Shown here piece by piece: positions 50,504 through 60,110 of a stretch of DNA of 64,000 bases. The DNA is from Brachypodium distachyon. Its lineage: Eukaryota > Streptophyta > Magnoliopsida > Poales > Poaceae. Below the pieces are notes generated by a model. That model made no database searches, had not been told where the DNA came from, and saw nothing but the letters and a program-made list of their open reading frames with translations. The stretch spans positions 28,223,584-28,287,583 of the forward strand of contig NC_016134.3 in NCBI RefSeq assembly GCF_000005505.3. Direction: 5' to 3'. Made by a program: the position numbers and the translations under genes. Within the stretch, counting starts at the first letter, position 1; each line of letters starts with the position of its first letter.

Positions 50504-50628
50504 CTCCCTCTCGTCCGTATTAACATATTAATTGTTTCAAATTTGTCAAAATATGAATGTATCCATCTATGTCTAAAAATCATCTGGATACATGCAATAT
50601 TTCGATAATTAATATGGATCGAAGGGAG
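50504..50628. mobile_element. Stowaway-type MITE
   Basis: Ends CTCCCTCTCGTCCGTATTAA and TTAATATGGATCGAAGGGAG. Confidence 0.87.
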
Positions 50629-50979
50629 TACTATTGTTGATGAAATATATTCGCTGAAGGCCTGGCTTTCAGCGAAGTTTCTACCTTAGCTGTAGTAAGG
50701 GCAACTCCAGCCAAGCGAGCCAAACGGACCACTTTTTGTGGTCGTTTTGGTCCGTTTAGGTCGCTAGCCAGACATAAAAGGCCTCGTGTCCGGCCATCGT
50801 CCATTTGGGTCGTGCCCTACGTCCAGTGGGACGACCCATTTCAAAAAAAAAAAACCCAGAGGACAAGAACAAAAGGTACTCATTTCATATATATAGTAGT
50901 CCAAAGTTCATACATATATAGTTAAACTCCTACTAAAAGACATAAAAATATACTACATATGATAAAGGAGATCATCTAC

Positions 50980-51709
50980 TCAGGAGTCCGACTCCAAGTC
51001 GATGATCTCCGGCTCCGGCGACCAGGCCACCATCTCCTCCTCATCGTCGTCGGACCAGGGGTCCCAGTCCTCCTCCTCCTCCTCGACCTCGGGCGCCGGC
51101 GGAGGCGGTGGCGGCACGCCCCCATCCTCGTCGGTGAGGGTGGAGACGTAGAGCGCCGCGCCGAGGCCAGGCCAGCGGCCTGGAGCATCACCTCCTCCTC
51201 CGCGGTGCGCGGCACCAGCTCGTCCTCCTCCTCCTGCTTCACGATGGCCAAGCTGGAGGAGGTAGAGGCTGCGCGGCGTTACTCGCTGGGACGCCAGCGA
51301 CGTAGCCCCGACGGCGGAGGTCATGCTCCGCCGTGAACCACGCGTCCCAGAAGGGGGACTCCTTCGCGTAGTCGGGGTCGTCGCGGAGGTCCTCCGAGAG
51401 CGCGGCATGGCAGCGGATAATCTCGAGCCGGCGAGCTCGGTCGCTCACCGGGACGGGGGGCACTGGAACCCGCTCGGGGCTCAGATGCCACTTGTGCGGG
51501 AGGTGAAGATCGGACCACGGCAAGGGGATGCCGTGGTCCCAGAAGTACTCCGCCTGCTTGACGTCGACGTAATGCCGGCCCCGGTGGTGGGCCGGCAGCG
51601 ACATATAGAATGTCACCGGAGGAATCGGCGCCAGGCGGTGGCGGGCTCCCGAGGACGAGCCCGCCTCGTGGTCGTGCCTCACCGGCGGCCACAGCTTCTT
51701 GGGAGCCAT
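50980..51709 (-). pseudogene. Unknown grass-type protein, frameshifted
   Basis: From the ATG at 51709 (MAPKKLWPPVRHDHEAG) the frame reads RHRLAPIPPVTFYMSLPAHH, then VDVKQAEYFWDHGIPLPW and HLSPERVPVPPVP, up to a stop at 51239. The neighbouring frame continues naturally as AIVKQEEEDELVPRTAEEE. A third frame follows with ALYVSTLTDEDGG and an acidic tail (EVEEEEEDWDPWSDDDEEE) ending near 50980. So two one-base shifts, near 51250 and 51150, break what was probably one protein of about 240 residues. I recall similar short proteins as frequent in Triticeae-type genomes, perhaps carried by a transposon, but I cannot name the family. Confidence 0.45.
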
Positions 51710-52640
51710 CGCTAGGGACGGTGGTCGGCGGGAGCTAGGGTTTTGAGAGCGCGAAGTGGGGTGGGTGAGTGGGATATGGACGGGGCTGGTCCCCATTTAA
51801 TATGATCGGGACGTGCTTTCCACATCGCTGCTAGTGGGACCAGAAGGCGAAAGGGTTTGACCCAGCGCAGAAGCACGGACCGAGCGGCGTTCCGATTCTC
51901 GGTCCTTGAGACGCAAATCCAACACAGATTTGTGTTCGAAATGTCTCTCCGCGGAACGAAAAGCGGACGCAAATGCATCGCCAAGCTAGACCGCGCATTC
52001 GGTCCCGGTCCCGGTAGAGGTGGCCTGACTCCAAATTCCAAACAGGCCCGCTCTGCCCCAAATCGAGCATGCTGAAACTCGACTCTCCACGTCCTGGCGG
52101 CGCCCCCAATCGAGCATGCTGAAACTCGACGCCGCCGTTGCTTCCTCCTCCGACCGGCCTCCCTCTCCTCCCGCCACGTGACGGCCTTCCTCTCCTCCCA
52201 CCGCGCGCCGCCACCATGGCCTCTGGCCGTCCTCAATCCTCCAGCGGTCCAGCCCTCCGGGACACACAGGCACTTCTCCTCCTCAATCAATCGTCCAATT
52301 TACCGCTGGACGGGGAGTAACACCTGACGTGATCATTCACCGACGACGACGTGAAGCCATCCCGACGGTGCCCCACCCGCGCAGACCTGAAGCCAGCCCC
52401 GCCTCCCTCGTCCGGCGTCGCCAGCAGTGGCCGTGGCCATCTCGGCGATAGGAAACTGTCCATGGCAAAAAGTTGTCTGATTTTTGTAATGGCATGGCAC
52501 AATTGTACTACAGTACCTTATTAGATTTTGATTTTTGTATAAGTGTGTATCAATCTTGTGAATTTGTGGGTATAGTATAGACTATTGAGTACTAATGAAT
52601 ATTGCGTATCAATCTGTGAATATGTGAGAATTTACTATTG
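51710..52640. other. GC-rich intergenic stretch
   Basis: Frames here are Arg/Pro/Gly-rich on both strands and unconvincing. A short direct repeat (ATCGAGCATGCTGAAACTCGAC) occurs at about 52063 and 52108. Confidence 0.45.
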
Positions 52641-52644
52641 GGTA

Positions 52645-52726
52645 CTCCCTCCGTTTCTAAATTCTTCTTGTTGTTTTAGTTCAAATTTGCACTAAAACAA
52701 CGACAAGAATTTAGGAACGGAGGGAG
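52645..52726. mobile_element. Stowaway-type MITE
   Basis: 82 bp, ends CTCCCTCCGTTTCTAAATTC and GAATTTAGGAACGGAGGGAG, TA-flanked. Close relative of the element at 9360. Confidence 0.93.
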
Positions 52727-54650
52727 TATCAATTTGTGAGTATTGACTATTTTGATTTTGTGCTGGCATGGCAAAAATTATTGTGGTTTTTGGATATAGG
52801 TTTTTTTTTGGGGGTATTGATCTGTGATGGACTGCTATTTATATGATCTTTTCTCCTGTTCTAGGCATGGCTAGTCCATGGATCCCAAGTGTTGAAATTT
52901 ACGAAGAGAATGATGGCAGTAGTGACAATGAAGAATCACCAAAAGCTCTTGTTGATGTTCCTCCTACTTCTGTTCGTCGTGTTGCTGATATTGGAGATGC
53001 AAATAGTCACAAGCGTGCAAGATATAGTGGAAAGGGGAGCTTTGAGGTGGAGAAAAGGGGTGGTGGAAAGCAGCAGGAACCACTTCAAATCTCCTTGGAT
53101 GAATATGAAGGTTCGGACCAAGAGAGTGATGACGAAGGTCGTTAAATTGCTAATGGAACTGGATCAAATGCTCAAAAGAGCAATAGAAGTTTGAAGGAGA
53201 AGGCGAGAAAACAAAGGTTTTCACACATTTTGTTCTCCTTGTACCTTCAACAGTGGCATTACAGACTCTTTGCATCATGTATTTTTTTTTCAGGGAACAA
53301 GATATCAGTGCCTTGGAGGAAAAGGCTCTACAGAAAGATAAACCACAAACTCTAGATGAATTCGAGATGTTGGTCCGGAGCTCTCCAAACAGTAGCTTTA
53401 TCTGGATAAACTATATGGCATTTTTGTTAGACCTTGCAGATGTTGAGAAAGCACGTTCAGTAGCTGAAAGGTACACCTGCTGTTATGGATCATTGTTTTT
53501 CTGCTTTCTTTTTTTTCAACTGGTGGCGATACGGAGCTGCCACTTTGAAAAGTTTCCATGAGAATTTTCATTCATATCAATCTCTTTCACAAAGAGATCT
53601 GGTTACTTTATATCATGTTCAAACCCGTTGAACACAGTTTCATCGTAATACAGTTGTCCCTTGTGTTTATTAGGGCTTTGAAAACAATAAACATTAGAGA
53701 AGAGGAGGAGAAACTCAATGTTTGGGTAGCATACTTTAATCTTGAAAATGAATGCGGTTGTCCACGGGAGGTGAGTTGAGATGACAGTATTAAGCTTCTT
53801 TCTGTTGTCTCAGTTGATGACACTGATTTGCTGTATATACCAGCATGCTGTCAACAAAATATTCCAGAGAGCCGTGCAATATTGTGATCCCAAAAAGGTG
53901 TACTTGGCTCTTCTTGGAATGTATGAGATAACTGAACAGCACGAACTGGCAGATGAACTTTTCGAAAGAATGACCAAAAGATTCAAGACTTCATGCAAGG
54001 TTAGTTTGTCAGTTTCCTGCTTATTTTAGGATTACATTTATGACTTCCCTTATGCAATTGTAGATCTGGTTGCGCCGCATTCAATTTTCTCTCAAGCAAG
54101 GCAGGGATGTTCAATACATCAAATCCATCATAAACCGCGCGCTTCTAAGTCTGCCACAGAGCAAGCGTATTAAATTTCTCTCACAGACTGCTATCCTGGA
54201 GTTCAAGTGTGGGGTGCCTGAGGAAGGGAGATCCATATTTGAGCTTCTCTTAAGGGAGTATCCAAAAAGAACAGATCTTTGGAGTGTTTACATTGATCAA
54301 GTAATATTGCATCTGCAAATTGTAACGATTTTTCTCTTTTTCTGTCACCTGACAAGCATTATCTTTTGCAGGAAGTTCGGCTTGGTGACACGGATGTTAT
54401 ACGAGCATTATTTGATAGGGTGACATGGCTTAGTCTTCCTCCAAAAAAGATGAAGGTTTGTCACATTTTCCGTGTATTCTTAGTATATATTACTATCAAC
54501 AAATACATGCATAAAATCCAGTCAGAGATATTTTGTCATGCATCTTCAGTTTCTGAGTGTACTTAATTCCAAACTAGTAAACTCCGTGCTTCACCCATTT
54601 ATCGTTGTTATTCATTTGTATGTAGCTGAAATCGATGGCTAGCATGGCAG

Positions 54651-54695
54651 GGTTAGCTTGGTTAGTTGGGCTGAGCTCAAACTTTTACCCTTACT
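54651..54695 (+). repeat. Left copy of a 45-bp direct repeat flanking the intron insertion
   Basis: Begins GGTTAGCTTGGTTAGTTGGG and ends TTACCCTTACT. It differs from the copy at 58017-58061 at one base. Confidence 0.92.
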
Positions 54696-55128
54696 TTACT
54701 AGTAAGTTTGCACGTGCATGCACGTCACAGAGAAGATTAAACATCTCTTTTGAATCTCATCTTTCTTCAAGTTGTTTTTTATTAAAAAAATCTCATCGAA
54801 CCACTTAAAAGTTGTCATTGTAGCGATGTAGCTTGCAGATGTAACACATGATCCACGCATGATGTCTCAGATAAAATCTAAAAACACAATAAATATATTT
54901 AGCAAAGAAATAAAAGACAGATGAATGTAGGCAAAAGAGATTTATTGGTGAAATTCAAAATCAACGAATCATAGTATTACAAAGACACGATTCCGTTCCA
55001 GCATCCCCTTAGCTATTTTCTGCAAACTGGAACAAGATTAAGCATATATGCTTTTGTACCACTAACAATTGTTAGCAATGGTCTGGTACTAACGTTTAAC
55101 TCTAAAAGAGTATGCTTCACTCAAAAGA

Positions 55129-55330
55129 TTAAAAACTAACATACAGTACAGATAACTTATCATGTATTAGCATATAACCCATATGAAGTTTCCACCTGAA
55201 CACACGCACTTTTGAGGAAACTGCAGCATGCCATATCTGCTCCCATAGTGCACGGTCACCCTCCGGTCTGCTACTGCATTGCCATGTACCATTTTCCTGT
55301 AGCAAAACCGACAAACCCAAGTTGTATGCT
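55129..55330 (-). mobile_element. Possible LINE fragment
   Basis: The minus strand reads DRALWEQIWHAAVSSKVRVF followed by RWKLH, which resembles the W-x2-IW and KV-x-VF-x-W entry of LINE zinc-binding regions. It is short and without other domains. Confidence 0.35.
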
Positions 55331-55565
55331 CTTTTGACAGTAAATTGTCCAGATTGCTCAAAATTCCAGGCTACAAAACATTGAACAGAACCAAGAAAAA
55401 GGTGCTTGTAAACTCTACAAACAAGTATACCATTTGACTGGGATATATGATTACTATATGGTCTAGAATGGAAGTAAATTCATACAACGGTCACTCATAA
55501 ACCATAAAAACTAAGCATGCAAGCAAGAAGGGGTATACCAAGTTATATGGTGGGCAGACAAATGC

Positions 55566-56505
55566 ACCAAGAAGGATTAGCAGTGCCAAGTTCTTGAAAT
55601 TTCATTCATTACTGAAGAGACATTGCTTGATCACGGCATGCTCTCTCATGGCCAAGACAAGAATCCAGAATTACAGAACATTGATTAGTCATTATTTTGC
55701 TTTTTGTGCGCTAATCGTTCGGGTGAATATTCATAGTTTTTTTGTGTGTGTAAGATGACAACATTGCGCATGTATATAAAAATTATAATCATCATATAAC
55801 TTCAATTCATCACATTAACCATCCAAAGAGGATTTGGCATTCAACCTCAATATCAAGTCTTGATTCCAAATACCTAAACATCCAAACAAAAATATTGGCA
55901 TTCAATCTCAATATCCCGTGATATTGGCATTGGAGCCAATGCAATGCCAAAAGCTTTCCAAAAAGGTACTCCCTCCGATCCTTAATTATTGTCGTGGTAT
56001 TAGTGCAAATTTGAACTAAAACCACTACAAGAATTTAGGATCGGAGGGAGTATAAAACAAGTGAGAATTTAGGCTATTCTAGTATGTGGTATGTTCCAAT
56101 GACACGTTCCTTTAGTTGAACACAACTTCATGTTCCTTCTTATCTATCGTTAACATGTTAACGTGTTACAATGATGACACAATTGCACACAAGAAAATGA
56201 ACTCACCTAGAAGAGTACAAGCTGTAGAACGTGCACGGCCTTGAACTGCTGCATGAGCCTCAGGCAAAAGCGATTGTATGTACTGCCATGTTGTCCATAT
56301 GCATAAAAAACACCGGGGCTGAGCCATTGCAAAAGTGCCATCTCGCCAAGCTGGACAGAGCATGGATCATAAGCATCCATCTACTCAAGCGACACCAGCT
56401 GGGGGGCAGAGATGTTGGCATTGGCAATCGGTTGACTCGGATGAAAGCATCGCCTCAGACACAACACTTTGAGCGCTGTTGCCATGACAGTGAGCTGCTA
56501 GAAGC
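55566..56505 (-). repeat. Arm A of a long inverted repeat
   Basis: Pairs with 57081-58019 in opposite orientation from ACCAAGAAGG at the outer end to the GCTGCTAGAAGC word at the inner end. Both arms include a MITE at the same place and an F-box/LRR gene fragment. Over about 225 bases that I aligned by eye there are about 17 differences. Confidence 0.93.
55969..56050. mobile_element. Stowaway-type MITE within arm A
   Basis: 82 bp, ends CTCCCTCCGATCC and GGATCGGAGGGAG, TA-flanked. Confidence 0.93.
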
Positions 56506-56690
56506 TATATAGCTCGGATAGCTCCAGTTGCAGGAGGGACTCCGAAGTGATGGTGAATTTGTCAATACCATGGACATTCAATATGGTGAGTCTGTGCAAG
56601 CACGTGCACTAGGGCGAGGAGACAGCATCACCGAGCACGCATGGACCTTGTACCATGAAGTTACTCAGGTATAGATCAGTGACCCGGGCG
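56220..56690 (-). pseudogene. F-box/LRR gene fragment (arm A and spacer)
   Basis: The minus strand reads LSNFMVQGPCVLGDAV, LHRLTILNVHGIDKFTITSE and LLQLELSELYSF, then continues into arm A with [25 protein letters not shown]-type, [14 protein letters not shown] and VHVLQLVLF. Such LRR/FBD stretches are typical of grass F-box proteins. Stops interrupt it, for example at the end of SSP and of LYSF. No F-box domain is included. Confidence 0.7.
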
Positions 56691-57080
56691 GATACACTGG
56701 AAGCCCGCACGCGCCCGTGCTCCTTCTCGCCCGCGCCGCCTCGTGGCCCCTACGTGCACCCGCGCAGCCTAGCAGAGGGTTTGTGTACGTTTTGTGTACG
56801 ATTTGCAGGAAAAGGTACCAACAAAATTCATTTTGTGTTCAAATACACTATTCTTTCGTTGTCATACTTGACAAAATTTGTTGTTTCAGAGAAGAGAATG
56901 GGTGATAAGCTCTAAGCCTTATTCGATTAGTTTATCTTTAAGATAAATAAGGAACATATTGAAAATGGACGAATATATGGACATAGATTGCTTCAATATG
57001 GTTGTGCGAATAATTAGAAAACCACAAAATCAAGTTTTTCAGAAAAATTCTAAGTCACCATCTTCACAGACTAAGGCGAT

Positions 57081-57380
57081 GGCTTCCAGCAGCTCACTGT
57101 CATGGCACCAGCGCTCAAAGTGTTGTGTCTGAGGCGATGCTTTCGTCTGAGTCGGCCGATTGCCAATGCCAAAATCTCCGCCCCCCAGCTGGTGTTGCTT
57201 GAGTGGATGGATGCTTATGATCCATGCTCTGTCCAGCTTGGCGAGATGGCACATTTGCAATGGCTCAGCCCCGGTGTTTTTTATGTATATGGACAACATG
57301 ACACTAAATACAATCACTTTTGCCTGAGGATCATGCATCAGTTCAAGGCCGTGCACGTTCTACAGCTTGTACTCTTCTAG
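57081..57380 (+). pseudogene. F-box/LRR gene fragment (arm B)
   Basis: The plus strand reads [20 protein letters not shown], then [37 protein letters not shown] and [11 protein letters not shown], ending in a TAG at 57378-57380. It is the same gene part as in arm A but in the opposite orientation, so here it is sense with respect to the RRP5 copy. Confidence 0.75.
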
Positions 57381-57536
57381 GTGAGTTCATTTTCTTGTGT
57401 GTAGTTGTGTCATCATTGTAACACGTTAACATGTCAACAATAGATAAGAAGGAACATGAAGTTGTGTTCAACTAAAGGAACGTGTCATTGGAACATATCA
57501 CATACTAGAATAGCCTAAATTCTCACTTGTTTTATA

Positions 57537-57618
57537 CTCCCTCCGATCCTAAATTCTTGTAGTGGTTTTAGTTCAAATTTGTACTAATACCACGACAATA
57601 ATTAAGGATCGGAGGGAG
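57537..57618. mobile_element. Stowaway-type MITE within arm B
   Basis: Inverted counterpart of the MITE at 55969. The right flank is GA instead of TA. Its presence at the same relative position shows it was already there before the arms were duplicated. Confidence 0.93.
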
Positions 57619-58016
57619 GACCTTTTTGGAAAGCTTGGCATTGCATTGGCTCCAATGCCAATATCACGGGATATTGAGATTGAATGCCAATATTTTTGTT
57701 TGGATGTTTAGGTATTTGGAATCCACACTTGATATTCAGGTTGAATGCCAAATCATGTTTGGATGGTTAATGTGATGAACTGAAGTTATATGATGATTAT
57801 AATTTTTATATACATGCCTAATGTTGTGATCTTACACACACAAAAAAACTATGAACATTCACTCGGACGATTAGCGCACAAAAAGCAAAACAATGACTAA
57901 TCAACGTTCTGTAATTCTGAATTCTTGTCTTGGCCGTGAGAGAGCATGCGGTGATCAAGCAATGTCTCTTCAGTAATGAATTAAATTTCAGGAACTTGGC
58001 ACTGCTATGCCTTCTT

Positions 58017-58061
58017 GGTTAGCTTGATTAGTTGGGCTGAGCTCAAACTTTTACCCTTACT
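58017..58061 (+). repeat. Right copy of the 45-bp direct repeat
   Basis: Begins GGTTAGCTTGATTAGTTGGG. The first four bases overlap the outer end of arm B. What follows (TCTTTATCTGTCC) looks like native intron. Confidence 0.92.
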
Positions 58062-58850
58062 CTTTATCTGTCCTCTTTCCCAGCATATCTCTGACCTGTT
58101 CTCTTTTCCTGTGGGATATCCAGAATTAATATTTAAACAGATTGTTACATTTTTAGCGAGGACCCAACACTACCTGATATTTGTCATTTAGAATTTCATG
58201 TCACCATTTTCAGCAAGGGCTTTATTAACCGTTCCTTCTATTAATGTTGGTTTCTCCGTTACGATGCTCATTGTTTGCAGTTCTTGTTCAAGAAATACCT
58301 GGCATACGAGAAATCTCACGGCGACAGAGAAAGAATGGAGCTTGTGATGCAGAAGGCAACGGAGTACTCTAAGATTTCACAGGCCTGATGTGAGCAATAC
58401 ACACGAGTGTCTGCTGCTGTCTTCACGATCGTGGGTGGTGATTCACGACTGTTGCTGATCGAACTCACTTGACTTGCTGCTTGATGAAAGGAGCACATTT
58501 GTGTCCCTGGTGTTATCCGGGAAGAAACTTTGGATAATACCAGTCATGGGCTCTATGCTTCTATGCTTTTGGCATGCCTCGCCAATTTTTTGCGTTGTTA
58601 CACTTGAGTGAAAACGAACGTTTTTAGTTGAAAATTGCGGATCACTGGCTTTTGTTGCAAATGTGGTTCATTCTGGAAACGGAGATCAAAGTGTGAAAAA
58701 ATATGCAACTTGTATTCACAGGGGCATAGCCCAAATATAATACAGGTATGACAAATATGTAGAAACTATGTTGTACATCTTTAGCACCTTTATCAAACTA
58801 TTGCTGATTGAACTCACTTGGATTGCTCCATGATGAGAGGACCACATTCA

Positions 58851-60110
58851 CTACTTACAACTCCTGATAGAAATTAGACTCTCAACGTAAGGAACAACAT
58901 GGTGCAGGTACAATTCGCCATCCTCTCTCCCCAAATCCACATCCACTTCCAGGTCCACCGCTTCCTCCAGACGCCCGCTCTTCTCATAACACCAGTAGAG
59001 CTTCTCGTAGTCGACGGCCACCAGCATCCTGCCCTCACCAGCCCACACCGGCAAGAAGGCATCGAAGCCGAGGCCCTCATCCAAGGTATCGATCCGGCAC
59101 CGCGGAGACCACGACATGCCGCCGCCATCGTCGACAAGCTGCCACACGTCAAAGACCGTCGCCGACGCCGTGTGGACGTAGCAAAGGTTCCCGTCCAGGT
59201 CCGTCAAGCTGGCCAGGGTGTAATGGTACGAAGTGGCCGGCGGCAACGGGATCACGGCGAACTTGTTGTCGGACAAGCTGAACTTGAGTAGTTTGTTGTT
59301 GGTGGATACCCAGTACAAGGCTCCTCCTATGCAGACAGGACGGGACGGGACGATTGGGAGCGGCGGGTCTTCGGTGAGCTCCCAGGACCAGGAAGAATCG
59401 TCGTCGCCGCCGCCGCCGAGCGTGAACAACTCGTGGCCGATGTCGACGCAGGTGCCGTCTTCGTCGTCGCGCCGGTAGAAGTACCTGGCTACGACGTAAC
59501 GTTTGGTGTGCGGGTTGAAGCCGAGCGCCGCCACGCTGGCGGGCTCCGTCCGGGACTCGCGGGCATCGGGTGTCCCCGGCGGCAGCGCGACGAACTCATG
59601 CGTGGCCGGGTTGCACACGAAGACTTGGTCTCCGGCGGTGGCGATGGCGACCAGGCCGTCGCAGTGCGTGGGGAAGATCGCGTTCGTCATGGCTGCTGCT
59701 TGCTCGTGTGTTGAGTGATTAACAACAAACGATTTCTTCATCATCAACTCTTCCTCGTCGATGGCGTCGGCGGATGTCGGCGGGCCGAGGCGAAGGCGGT
59801 GGAAGCTGACATCCTTGGAGAGCTCGTCTTCTTCTTCTTCTTCGTCGATGGAGCTCTTGCGGGGCATGACGAGGACGGGCGGCGGAACCCCGCGGGGTAA
59901 GCGATGGTGTTCACGGTGGCGAAGGGCGAAACCGGGCTCCGCCATGGCGGCGCGCCAGACGCGGCAGACGGACTTGAAGCGCATCAGGCATTTCGCGGGG
60001 AGGCGCGGCAGGATCTCCGAGATGACTAGGTCGTCTGGGAGGGTGCAGGCCGCCGGCGGTTTTCTGGTGATGCGGCGGCGTTTGTTGGAGGAGGGTCGGG
60101 GATGATCCAT
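58851..60110 (-). CDS. F-box protein with F-box-associated (kelch-like) domain
   Basis: This single-exon gene of 419 residues starts at the ATG at 60108-60110 (MDHPRPSSNKRRR). The F-box is at about residues 22-60 (LPDDLVISEILPRLPAKCLM then KSVCRVWRAAM). It would bind SKP1 and recruit a target to an SCF ubiquitin ligase. The rest resembles the F-box-associated interaction domain: HCDGLVAIA, VFVCNPATHEFVALPPGT, LGFNPHTKRYVVARYFY and GGALYWVS. An acidic insert (DEEEEEDE) is present near residue 90. No lesion is visible. It converges with the truncated RRP5 copy and is not closely related to the LRR-type F-box fragments nearby. Confidence 0.93.
   Translation of the reverse strand: MDHPRPSSNKRRRITRKPPAACTLPDDLVISEILPRLPAKCLMRFKSVCRVWRAAMAEPGFALRHREHHRLPRGVPPPVLVMPRKSSIDEEEEEDELSKDVSFHRLRLGPPTSADAIDEEELMMKKSFVVNHSTHEQAAAMTNAIFPTHCDGLVAIATAGDQVFVCNPATHEFVALPPGTPDARESRTEPASVAALGFNPHTKRYVVARYFYRRDDEDGTCVDIGHELFTLGGGGDDDSSWSWELTEDPPLPIVPSRPVCIGGALYWVSTNNKLLKFSLSDNKFAVIPLPPATSYHYTLASLTDLDGNLCYVHTASATVFDVWQLVDDGGGMSWSPRCRIDTLDEGLGFDAFLPVWAGEGRMLVAVDYEKLYWCYEKSGRLEEAVDLEVDVDLGREDGELYLHHVVPYVESLISIRSCK

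Larger units (their letters stand above)
57081..58019 (+). repeat. Arm B of the long inverted repeat
   Basis: Inverted partner of 55566-56505. The spacer of about 575 bp (56506-57080) contains more of the same F-box/LRR gene on the minus strand next to arm A, so the original duplication was asymmetric. Confidence 0.93.
52865..58388 (+). pseudogene. RRP5: Truncated RRP5 gene copy (C-terminal HAT-repeat part)
   Basis: Seven exons (52865-53216, 53294-53470, 53674-53770, 53844-53999, 54064-54300, 54372-54455, 58281-58388) join in frame and end TEYSKISQA. They encode the C-terminal HAT helical repeats of RRP5, a nucleolar pre-rRNA processing factor: [59 protein letters not shown] and REYPKRTDLWSVYIDQ. 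The many S1 domains that precede these in full RRP5 are absent upstream. A TAA at 53143-53145 interrupts exon 1 at GR-stop-IANG, where related genes have Gln as I recall. The exon begins at a good acceptor (TTCTAG), so an upstream exon was expected. The last intron is 3.8 kb and holds the inverted repeat. Probably a duplicated, decaying copy. Confidence 0.85.
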
